Source: Nemertoderma westbladi
Lineage: Eukaryota > Xenacoelomorpha > Nemertodermatida > Nemertodermatidae
DNA length: 64,000 nt
Assembly (NCBI GenBank): GCA_032718475.1
Contig: JAUCBJ010000968.1
Location: 1 to 64,000, forward strand
Reading direction: 5' to 3'
Positions 12,001 through 24,000 of this stretch are shown here, piece by piece (position 1 is the first letter of the stretch; every line of letters begins with the position of its first letter). The notes beneath the pieces are model-generated. The model worked only from the letters and a program-made list of their open reading frames with translations. It ran no database searches and was not told the DNA's origin. Made by a program: the position numbers and the translations under genes.

Positions 12001-15000
12001 TCCGTTGGCTTGGCGGATTCCCGGGACACCCCTAGTTTTCAGACTATCCATATGGCGTTGTTTTTTTTAAGTTCCGTTTTTTGTAGTCAACTGTAAAAAA
12101 ATTTCATTAAAGTGTGATGAATCAAGTCCTATTATTGTTAGAACTTTAAGTTTAATGTTAAGAATTCAGAATTCGAGTAGTGATGTATTCCACCGCCTAA
12201 CTATTCGAGTAGTGATGTATTCCACCGCCTAACTATTCGAGTAGTGATGTATTCCACCGCCTAACTATTCGAGTAGTGATGTATTCCACCGCCTAACTAT
12301 TCGAGTAGTGATGTATTCCACCGCCTAACTATAATTAACTTATATTGTGGGGATTATGATGAAAATATTCTGATCGGAATATCTGTGATTCGTTACTGAT
12401 CGATAAAATATTATACATGGGGCTTCGCGCTTGTCAATTCCAAGTTGTGATGATAAATTACTTCCAGATACATCCTTTACTGTACATGTCGGGACAATAT
12501 AGAGTTGATAATTTCTGAAAAACTGATTGATAAATTGACTTTTGATAAATTCTATCAATTCTGATTGTGAGAGCCAGCACTGGAGGCGGCCCAAAGTGAC
12601 ATATTTTCTTACGTATTTAGATCCTTAAGTTTAATAGTTTCTGCTATAACTTCTTACAGGTTTATGACGGAATGGATTACAATGCTGCGCTAGTTGCTAC
12701 ATATTCGGGAAGTACTACACCTCCTCCTATGAATAGTTCTAATAACGCACTCTTTTTGAGATTCACTTCCGATTCAAGTGTAAATCAACCTGGATTTGAA
12801 GCCGCTTACATTGCTATTGATGGTAAGTTTCCGCCGAACAAAATAGTACCTAAAATTTGATGGATACCAATTGTCCGGGTACCAATGAATCTAGGATTCT
12901 ATTAAGTTCCAATGCCATTACGGAACACTGGCGTAATTCAATGGAAAATTATATCATTAAGGAATCTGTCAGTCCCACACATCCCATAGACACTAGACAG
13001 TATCCGTACAGAAAAGGCAGAATAATTTCTAAGTGCATAAGTATATAAACGATTGGTATCCTATTTACCCAAGATATGTTAATGGATGAATTATACCTAT
13101 CAATACATATTTATTCATTTGTGCTACAGTCGCAGCCTTACAAGGTGATTCGTCACCTCGTCATGCCATTAATCACATTAGACATCACCGCCGTACCCCC
13201 ACAGTAGTGATAGCTTGAACGCTCTCCTTTAATGTAAATACTTCGTAATCATGTATAGCGAAGCAGGCGTCGCCCATTAACAAAGATCCTGGTAGGTCCC
13301 GAGCTGAGTACGAATGGGGAAACCTACTCCGTGAGGCGTTGTTTACATTGCAATTGTTCGCGAGCATCAGATCGGGACCCGCACCAAATGTGGGCCCGTA
13401 ACTGGGATGGCTGCACACCGCGAAGGACGGTTGCTGAATCGGGAACTGCATGGGGGGATATTCCTCCTTGTTTGCGAGAGAGAATAGAAAGGTGTTGTTG
13501 GATTCGGAATACTTCCCCTCTGATTGGTAGCGGCCAGAGAGGCAGCCAACATCCCAGGCCACGTCGCTGTAACCCCCGCAGATGCAACCGTTGGTTCCCT
13601 GTACAATGATGTAAGTGGGAGTGTAACCATCGCAGAGCTGATGGAACGCCGGACCTGTGTAGCCGTCTCGTGATGCGCGGTACAGAAGCCGCCACTGCTG
13701 TCGCATACTACCGTACCACAGCGCGAGGTACCGCTGCAACGGTCTGTATTGGTTCGTGAGAATATCCGTATCCATGAACAGCCGATACACAATCCGCGGT
13801 TGAAGTCGCAGATCTGTTCCCATCTCCCACACCCTTCTCGGAATAGCCGCCATCCGATATCGCTCCAAACATATCTCATTAGGAATTATCCGTGTTGATT
13901 CAACCTCCTTGGCGAATATCCTCGACTCGATCAACATGAAGCGAATGAAGGGAAATAAAGGCTCTACGAGTTTCCTCACCCGCTCCCGATCGTCGTCATC
14001 CCATTGGTCGCTACGGATGTGCGTCTGCGCTTGGAAACAGGCCCATCGCATTACGGATCGCCACACTTCCGACTCCTCCATTATGAACATATCGGAGCTG
14101 AGGAGATAGATTATTGAGTCTGATGATTGCTCCAACCACGCTTGAGATAAAACACATTCCATGGAATTTTCTCCTGTAATTAATAAAAGTATCAATGGTA
14201 ATTAACAATATGTATGAATACTTTAGAGCAGTGGAAAGTTATATAGCATTGTCCACTTTCTGGAATACTTGTCTGAGCATGGTTACGACCGCAAAACAAA
14301 TAAAATAGAATAACAATTATTTGTTGAGTAATACAATGAATTTACAGTAATTAACTTAAAAATTACTTCATATAATAGCATATTTCAAAAAGGGAATCTC
14401 TTAATTAATATTTTTATATTCAGAAATTATTTAAAGAAGTTCAAAAAGTAAGAATAATTCATTCACATGCTGTTAAATGTGTGCTGTTCACATCACATAT
14501 CATCTTTCACGTTCGAAGTATAAACGTTCATTTTAGTTATTTTCTTTTCTTATTGTTTACTAGTGGCGTGCAAGCACACGGGATGTAAATCTTCACCATT
14601 ACTACACAACATAGACAGATACAGGGAAACGTAGGTATTTTGTTTCAGCTGATGAAACAAAATACCTACGTTTCCCTCTCATGATTCTAATTACACCAAT
14701 TATTGTAGTATTACAGTTGACGGCCTACATCATTACTAAAATTCATTCACCTGGAATTAGTAATAAATTCACATTCGCCCATACCTTCACTGAGAAGGCT
14801 ATCAGCTGTATAAAATATTTAACACACACTAATGCTACCCTATTAAGAATTTCAAGTTCCTAAGGGCGTGGAGTTTAGCAAACAGTATGGGTGTACTAAG
14901 TACAATAATCTTGGCAACCTCATCGACTTATACTAAGCCTGTTCGAATTAGATAAAGCCATTCTTCATCATGAACACCAGCTGTTATTGGTGTTATTTTA

Positions 15001-18000
15001 CCATTGCGTCTATGGCACGTTTGTTTATTTCATATTTTGCAAAAACTAATGACTGTATTTTTCTGAAAATGGCTTTATATAATACACCCATTCAGACCAT
15101 ACTCTACAGGAGGGTACTAAAAACAACACAATTCACCGGATAGTTTCGGAGCCTTTCGTGTGTCAAACAAACAGACAGACAAACAGACACGATTTTCTTA
15201 CAGTAAGTAAATCTGAAGATTTACCAATAAATAAATAAAGGGGAGATTTAACTTAAAGATTTCCTGTTCACTAGAAAGTGAATAATTGAGCAAGGAAGTG
15301 GCAGGGAGGCAGTGGTTGATCTGACGCTGGCTGTTAGTCTGAAACGGCTCGGTGCAGCTCTGGTTCAACCCCCATTGATGTGCTATCATTAATTTTTTAC
15401 ACATTGGTTACGGCAGAATGCAGGTTATTGTTTTCTATCCAATAGAAGTGTCTTTCTAGTAGGATCATAACTTTGTTAATGTACGTACAACAACTTGTTT
15501 GGGCAGCTACCAAACATCGAGGTCAGCCCTACAAATAAATTATATTAAAAGCATGTCCAATCATAAAGCGAGTGGATTAGATGAAATCCCTGCAGAGGTA
15601 TGGAAAACAGGAGTGCTAAACAGTAAATTATTGGATGTTTGCAACCGGATGCTTAAAGTGCAACCGGATGTGGAAGGGGAAAAGAAAAGCGAAGACCAAT
15701 TTGGAATAAATGTAAATTAAATCCTCTCTCCAAAAATGGTAAATTCGGTATGCCAACACACTATCGTGGGATCAGTCTGCTTGTGGTAGCTGCTGAAATA
15801 TACATCAAAATGATTATATATTGAATCAGACCTCACATAGAGAAACTGCTGCTTAAGAGCCAAAACGGATTTCGACCAAGTAGATAAACAATAGCTCAGA
15901 TACTAACGATATGGAGGCTACTTCAAAAAAGTATTCGACTCCATCAATAGAGGTATAATGCTAGAAATGGTAAGAGCTTATGGAATACTAGAAGTAATTG
16001 TCGCTGGCATTGGATTGTTATATTGTGACAGAGGAGCACAGGTACTCTCACCGGATGGTGAAAATGAGTTCTTCTCAATCCTGACTGGCGTACTGCAAGG
16101 TGACACACTGACGCCATTACTATTCATAATTTATTACAGGGCCTATTGTATTACGCAATGAAGGCGGCCACAAAGTGAGACTATCTTTGATTCACACTAT
16201 AAGAACGCAAGTTCTTTCGAGCCACAGTGTACAGTTATACGAGAATGAAACCTGGACACTTGACGAAATCCCTTAAACAACGATTTTATTGCTGCTGCTC
16301 AAAAGACTACTAAGGGCAGCCCTAAACATCAGCTGGAGACATCAAACCATTCTTCATGAACACTGATTAATATTCAGTGGACATTGATGGGAAAGTAAAC
16401 ACGAGGTCTTCCCTGACCTTTACTGGCAAACAACAAACAACACAATGAAAGCATAGATGTGAACGACCAGCTCATATAGGCATATACACATACAGTATAG
16501 ACCAACTTGAAAGGGATACTGGACTTTGGAGAATCGAAATTGCGCCAACTATTGAGAATCGGGAAGTCTGGGAGAATCTCATTTCCACTGGCCGAGCTCG
16601 CTTGACCTAGTATGTAGTAGGCCTATTACTTTGTTCTCACCTATGAACTGAATAAATTTTCTGAGCATTTCTCGACGATAATCTTCATCAAAACTTCCCT
16701 GATTCATGAGATTAATTGACACGTTGAAAAGATGGCAAACGTTCTCAGGTGTCATCATTTTCAGCATGTGGTTTGTGCACTCATCCACAAGGTCAGGCAA
16801 ACCGAGATCCTGTGCCATAGCTAATAGTTGGAACACAGTGGAATCAAGAATGGTTATAGTACCCGTGTATATATATTTGAGAACGGGTTTAAATATATCC
16901 GGTTCGTACCCCCTCTGTTTAACAGTGAGATGTTTATTAGAGGGTTGAAATAATTCCTTGGCGTAGTTTTGTCGGTAGGACCTACAACGTGTCCATATCA
17001 TGAGTTTGTGTGCGAATACTTTAATCTCCTTTACTCCTATTATAAACTCGACGTCGGAACATTCAATGTCTTCTAAAAGACCCGCCAAATCTTCTATTAA
17101 AATATCATGAGTCACAACTTTTGTCTTTGTTTCAACTGCCTTTACATTTCTTTTCATCTCGTAACTGGTTTCAGAATCAGAGATATCCATCTTTGTTTAC
17201 TTTTTATTTGCTATAAGTAATACAATGAAGAAATAGAAATGTGACAATAATTATCAGATACGTATGATGACCGATTATTATGTATTTATCATTGGGTAAT
17301 TATCATATCATTAGTTTCTTGATTGTTATTGCATGGTGTACCTACAATAGGTTATTAGTAAACGAAAAGTTTATTTGCAACAAATATTACACAATAAATA
17401 CGTACAACATTAGCTAAATCTGCACAGTACACTTAATATTATGAGTTGTTTCCATCACGACTAATAAATTTATTTAAAACAAAGATCTCTAAGTTTGCCA
17501 AAAATATTTATCAAAGCAAACCATATTTGATCTCTTCAATATAGAGTTCGGTGACACGGGTTGGGCTGGTGAAGAAGCATCATTCTCGTTTCTTGGCGGC
17601 ACCAGTTTCACCGACAACGCCTGGAAGCAATTCCTAAAACGATCAACCATCAGCGATTACAGTGACGTGCTGCGATTAGCGATTTTTGATAAGGAACTTG
17701 TGCAAAAAGCCGGGCATGCTAAGGAAGATTTTATACTGCAATGCTCGTATAATGGTAGAGAATGCAATTATACGTAAGTTTTAATTTAACTTTATGAAAC
17801 TCCACGGCATACAAAATTACTTATTGTATCAATAATATTTCGGAATCCCTTAAATAACATGTATGCCATCTCTATCTGTATTACTCGAAGACTTTACAAC
17901 AAAGACTTTGCGCAGCGAATACATGGGAATTTAAAACCTGCAAATGGATCTGCGTTATTACAATATTGTAAGACCACTCAATGCTCAATACAAACTGAGA

Positions 18001-21000
18001 AATGATACATATATCCCCGTAGTGCGGGGCGAGAAAAAAAAGTGATTGAAGCCATAGCATAGGGGTACCTTTAACGAGTTGTCAGTACGTCTGTAGTCGT
18101 CCAATTCTTCATAATTAATAACTCGTTCATTCCTTGATGAAATTAAACCAAACTTGGTACGTATGTAGTCCGTCAAAAGTGTAGAAAGTATCTGAAATTT
18201 GGTCAAAAATGAGACAGTCTGTCAGTCGGTACCGGTAGTTTTAGACTTGATAAAAACCGAAATGAATCGGTCAATCATTGATGAAATTAAACCAAACTTT
18301 GTAAACATGTGGTCTGTTCAAGGTTTAGAAAGATTCTGAAATTCCTAGCCGGCGTATTTTTCAATACAAACAAGTACCCGGATTACAGCTTTTCAGGTTA
18401 TCTGAATCTCGTGCTGCGCGAAGGCCCCACGAATTAGAAGCATGTGTGTGTTCATCAAAGTTAGTTAATGGGCATATGAAGCCAGGTGCCTGGAGCAACT
18501 GAACAGTTTCAGTTAGTTAGGCCTATATAGTTTGTGGGGTTAGTCAAGATGGAGTCAAACCATTAATCCCGGATTACACACCTTTCGGTGACAAGATCCT
18601 CATAAACTCCATCCTAAATGATGTTGAAACAAGTATATCATTGAAAAGGCAGTGTATCCTTGATTATTACGATAAAAACTGGGTTTAACTTTAAGGAGGG
18701 GGGGGGGGGTGCTTTACGTCTCGGAGAGACCTCCAGGTTTTGAAGGATTAATATTAAGTACGACACAATATTTTTAATTTGTATTGAATATGCTGTAATT
18801 GTGTTTCTCTTTCTTTGAGATGGTTCTTGTAATAAAATTTTTTCTTATATATTTGTGTGTATGACCATTTTATATATACTTTTATTATTTGAGACCTCTA
18901 TATATTGAATATATAATATAGCCACCGGGGCGCAAGCCGGGAATGAAATTGAAAATTGAATTGATAGCGTGGTGACAGCGCGGTGACAGCCCGTTCACAA
19001 TTTATTTTTGTTCAGATTTTTGCATAGCAAAATGGAAAGAGGACACAATTTCGAATTTCACATTTTCTCACAATTTATCCCTGTTATCCAATCAGTAATA
19101 CTGCGGGAACCATTAAACCAACTTGCCTGTCAGATAAATAGATAGTCAGTATTTTTACTCCACCTTAATCACTTTCTTTTATTACGATCGACATTTACAG
19201 TACTAAATGTCAATTGCAGATTTTTTAAAGAGGTAATTAATAAAAAGTACGGTCGTTGCTACATATTCAACGATGGGATAGACACCCAGGAAACGTACAA
19301 AACTACACAAACCGGTTCAGAATTTGGTAAGTTTTTTCAATATTCTAACGGCCTTATTTTGCACGACAAGGTGTATTTCGATCAATTTAAAATATAATTT
19401 GATTGCGATTTTGAATAACATTGTGACCATGGAGCCAGAACAACACTCACCAAAACGTATCGTTTCGAGAAAAACGAAAAAACTATCTCATTTGCCTCAG
19501 TGTGGATCCCGTCTCATGATCCGATCCCAGGATTTTGGGTTTGTGTTTGAGTTTGTGGTTTTGCTTCCACTTGGGTTAGTGTGGTGTGGGTAGATTTACC
19601 TCTGATATTTTAACACTTTAATGTTATGTTGGTTATTCTGGTTCTCATATTATTTTCTCAATATATCTTCCAAATGGATACGGCAACGGCTCTATGATTT
19701 TAACATATGATGCATACATAACTCCATGTATTGTTCTGCCTATATATATTTATGCGACTCTGTCTCTACTTTACAGAGTTCTTAACCTATGTATTATTGA
19801 TTTATTAAACTTTTCACTAAAGGGTTGAAGTTGTATTATTGATTTATTAAACTTTTCACTAAAGGGTTGAAGTTGACGTTGAATGTAGAATCTGAAGAGC
19901 ACATTGGTCTATTGTCCCATGATTCTGGTGTAAGATTATCTATTAACCATCCGAAATACTTGGTTGTTCCCGAGATTGAAGGATACCAAATCCCTACCGG
20001 TATGAAATCATCCTTCTCTTTGAAAATGGTTTGTTAATCTTTATAATAATAACAATAATTAATTACTCAATTGAGTGAGATAGTTCAAAAATTTAGGATT
20101 ATAACGCGGAGACAAAGGTAATAGTGTAGTGCAGTGGCGCAGTGTAAGGATGGATGTAATAGAGTAGAGGGGAGCGCAGTGTGAGGATGGAGGTAATAGA
20201 GTAGAGGAGAGCGCAGTGTGAGGATGGAGGTAATAGAGTAGAGGGGAGCGCAGTGTGAGGATGGAGGTAATAGAGTAGAGGGGAGCGCAGTGTGAGGATG
20301 GATGTAATAGAGTAGAGGGGAGCGCAGTGTGAGGATGGAGGTAATAGAGTAGAGGGGAGCGCAGTGTGGGGATGGATGTAATAGAGTAGAGGGGAGCGCA
20401 GTGAGGGGATGGAGGTAATAGAGTAGAGGGGAGCGCAGTGAGGGGATGGAGGTAATAGAGTAGAGGGGAGCGCAGTGTGAGGATGGATGTAATAGAGTAG
20501 AGGGGAGCGCAGTGTGAGGATGGATGTAATAGAGTAGAGGGGAGCGCAGTGTGAGGATGGAGGTAATAGAGTAGAGGGGAGCGCAGTGTGAGGATGGATG
20601 TAATAGAGTAGAGGGGAGCGCAGTGTGAGGATGGAGGTAATAGAGTAGAGGGGAGCGCAGTGTGAGGATGGATGTAATAGAGTAGAGGGGAGCGCAGTAT
20701 GAGGATGGATGTAATAGAGTAGAGGGGAGCGCAGTGTGAGGATGGATGTAATAGAGTAGAGGGGAGCGCAGTGTGAGGATGGAGGTAATAGAGTAGAGGG
20801 GAGCGCAGTGTGAGGATGGAGGTAATAGAGTAGAGGGGAGCGCAGTGTGAGGATGGATGTAATAGAGTAGAGGGGAGCGCAGTGTGAGGATGGATGTAAT
20901 AGAGTAGAGGGGAGCGCAGTGTGAGGATGGATGTAATAGAGTAGAGGGGAGCGCAGTGAGGGGATGGAGGTAATAGAGTAGAGGGGAGCGCAGTGTGAGG

Positions 21001-24000
21001 ATGGAGGTAATAGAGTAGAGGGGAGCGCAGTGTGAGGATGGAGGTAATAGAGTAGAGGGGAGCGCAGTGAGGGGATGGAGGTAATAGAGTAGAGGGGAGC
21101 GCAGTGTGAGGATGGAGGTAATAGAGTAGAGGGGAGCGCAGTGAGGGGATGGAGGTAATAGAGTAGAGGGGAGCGCAGTGTGAGGATGGAGGTAATAGAG
21201 TAGAGGGGAGCGCAGTGTGAGGATGGAGGTAATAGAGTAGAGGGGGTCGCAGTGTGAGGATGTAGGTAATAGAGTAGAGGGGAGCGCAGTGCGGGGATGG
21301 AGGTAATAGAGTAGAGGGGAGCGCTGTGTGAGGATGGAGGTATTAGAGTAGAGGGGAGCGCAGTGAGGGGATGGAGGTAATAGAGTAGAGGGGAGCGCAG
21401 TGTGAGGATGGAGGTAATAGAGTAGAGGGGAGCGCAGTGTGAGGATGGAGGTAATAGAGTAGAGGGGGTCGCAGTGTGAGGATGTAGGTAATAGAGTAGA
21501 GGGGAGCGCAGTGCGGGGATGGAGGTAATAGAGTAGAGGGGAGCGCAGTGTGAGGATGGAGTAATAGAGTAGAGGGGAGCGCAGTGTGAGGATGGAGGTA
21601 ATAGAGTAGAGGGGAGCGCAGTGTGAGGATGGATGTAATAGAGTAGAGGGGAGCGCAGTGTGAGGATGGAGGTAATAGAGTAGAGGGGAGCGCAGTGTGA
21701 GGATGGAGGTAATAGAGTAGAGGGGAGCGCAGTGTGAGGATGGAGGTAGTAGAGTAGAGGGGAGCGCAGTGTGAGGATGGAGGTAATAGAGTAGAGGGGA
21801 GCGCAGTGTGAGGATGGCTGTAATAGATTAGAGGGGAGCGCAGTGTGAGGATGGAGGTAATAGAGTAGAGGGGAGCGCAGTGTGAGGATGGAGGTAATAG
21901 AGTAGAGGGGAGCGCAGTGTGAGGATGGAGGTAATAGAGTAGAGGGGAGCGCAGTGTGAGGATGGAGGTAATAGAGTAGAGGGGAGCGCAGTGTGAGGAT
22001 GGATGTAATAGAGTAGAGGGGAGCGCAGCGTGAGGATGGAGGTAATAGAGTAGAGGGGAGCGCAGTGTGAGGATGGAGGTAATAGAGTAGAGGGGAGCGC
22101 AGTGTGAGGATGGAGGTAATAGAGTAGAGGGGAGCGCAGTGTGAGGATGGAGGTAATAGAGTAGAGGGGAGCGCAGTGTGAGGATGGATGTAATAGAGTA
22201 GAGGGGAGCGCAGCGTGAGGATGGAGGTAATAGAGTAGAGGGGAGCGCAGTGTGAGGATGGCTGTAATAGAGTAGAGGGGAGCGCAGTGTGAGGATGGAG
22301 GTAATAGAGTAGAGGGGAGCGCAGTGTGAGGATGGAGGTAATAGAGTAGAGGGGAGCGCAGTGTGAGGATGGAGGTAATAGAGTAGAGGGGAGCGCAGTG
22401 TGAGGATGGATGTAATAGAGTAGAGGGGAGCGCAGTGTGAGGATGGCTGTAATAGAGTAGAGGGGAGCGCAGTGTGAGGATGGAGGTAATAGAGTAGAGG
22501 GGAGCGCAGTGTGAGGATGGAGGTAATAGAGTAGAGGGGAGCGCAGTGTGAGGATGGAGGTAATAGAGTAGAGGGGAGCGCAGTGTGAGGATGGAGGTAA
22601 TAGAGTAGAGGGGAGCGCAGTGTGAGGATGGATGTAATAGAGTAGAGGGGAGCGCAGCGTGAGGATGGAGGTAATAGAGTAGAGGGGAGCGCTGTGTGAG
22701 GATGGAGGTAATAGAGTAGAGGGGAGCGCAGTGTGAGGATGGAGGTAATAGAGTAGAGGGGAGCGCAGTGTGAGGATGGAGGTAATAGAGTAGAGGGGAG
22801 CGCAGTGTGAGGATGGAGGTAATAGAGTAGAGGGGAGCGCAGTGTGAGGATGGAGGTAATAGAGTAGAGGGGAGCGCAGTGTGAGGATGGAGGTAATAGA
22901 GTAGAGGGGAGCGCAGTGTGGGGATGGAGGTAATAGAGTAGAGGGGAGCGCAGGGTGAGGATGGATGTAATAGAGTAGAGGGGAGCGTAGTGTGAGGATG
23001 GATGTAATAGAGTAGAGGGGGCCGCAGTGTGAGGATGGAGGTAATAGAGTAGAGGGGAGCGCAGTGTGGGGATGGAGGTAATAGAGTAGAGGGGAGCGCA
23101 GGGTGAGGATGGATGTAATAGAGTAGAGGGGAGCGTAGTGTGAGGATGGATGTAATAGAGTAGAGGGGGCCGCAGTGTGAGGATGGAGGTAATAGAGTAG
23201 AGGGGAGCGCAGTGTGGGGATGGAGGTAATAGAGTAGAGGGGAGCGCAGTGTGGGGATGGAGGTAATAGAGTAGAGGGGAGCGCAGTGTGGGGATGGAGG
23301 TAATAGAGTAGAGGGGAGCGCAGTGTGAGGATGGAGGTAATAGAGTAGAGGGGAGCGCAGTGTGAGGATGGAGGTAATAGAGTAGAGGGGAGCGCAGTGT
23401 GAGGATGGAGGTAATAGAGTAGAGGGGAGCGCAGTGTGAGGATGGATGTAATAGAGTAGAGGAGAGCGCAGTGTGAGGATGGAGGTAATAGAGTAGAAGG
23501 GAGCGCAGTGTGAGGATGGAGGTAATAGAGTAGAGGGGAGCGCAGTGTGAGGATGGATGTAATAGAGTAGAGGAGAGCGCAGTGTGAGGATGGAGGTAAT
23601 AGAGTAGAGGGGAGCGCAGTGTGAGGATGGATGTAATAGAGTAGAGGGGAGCGCAGTGTGGGGATGGAGGTAATAGAGTAGAGGGGAGCGTAGTGTGAGG
23701 ATGGAGGTAATAGAGTAGAGGGGAGCGCAGTGTGAGGATGGAGGTAATAGAGTAGAGGGGAGCGCAGTGTGAGGATGGAGGTAATAGAGTAGAGGGGAGC
23801 GCAGTGTGAGGATGGAGGTAATAGAGTAGAGGGGAGCGCAGCGTGAGGATGGAGGTAATAGAGTAGAGGGGAGCGCAGTGTGAGGATGGAGGTAATAGAG
23901 TAGAGGGGAGCGCAGTGTGAGGATGGATGTAATAGAGTAGAGGGGAGCGCAGTGTGAGGATGGAGGTAATAGAGTAGAGGGGGGCGCCGTGTGAGGATGG

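Noticed and set aside
13331-13879. Other open frames over the BTB-BACK-TLDc second exon
   Set aside because: They are shadows in other frames of a clearly coding TLDc exon.
19999-20028. A stronger-looking GTATGA donor at 20000 for the fifth channel exon
   Set aside because: It would leave an outgoing phase that does not match the next exon and would drop the family-typical PTGMKSSFSLKM segment.
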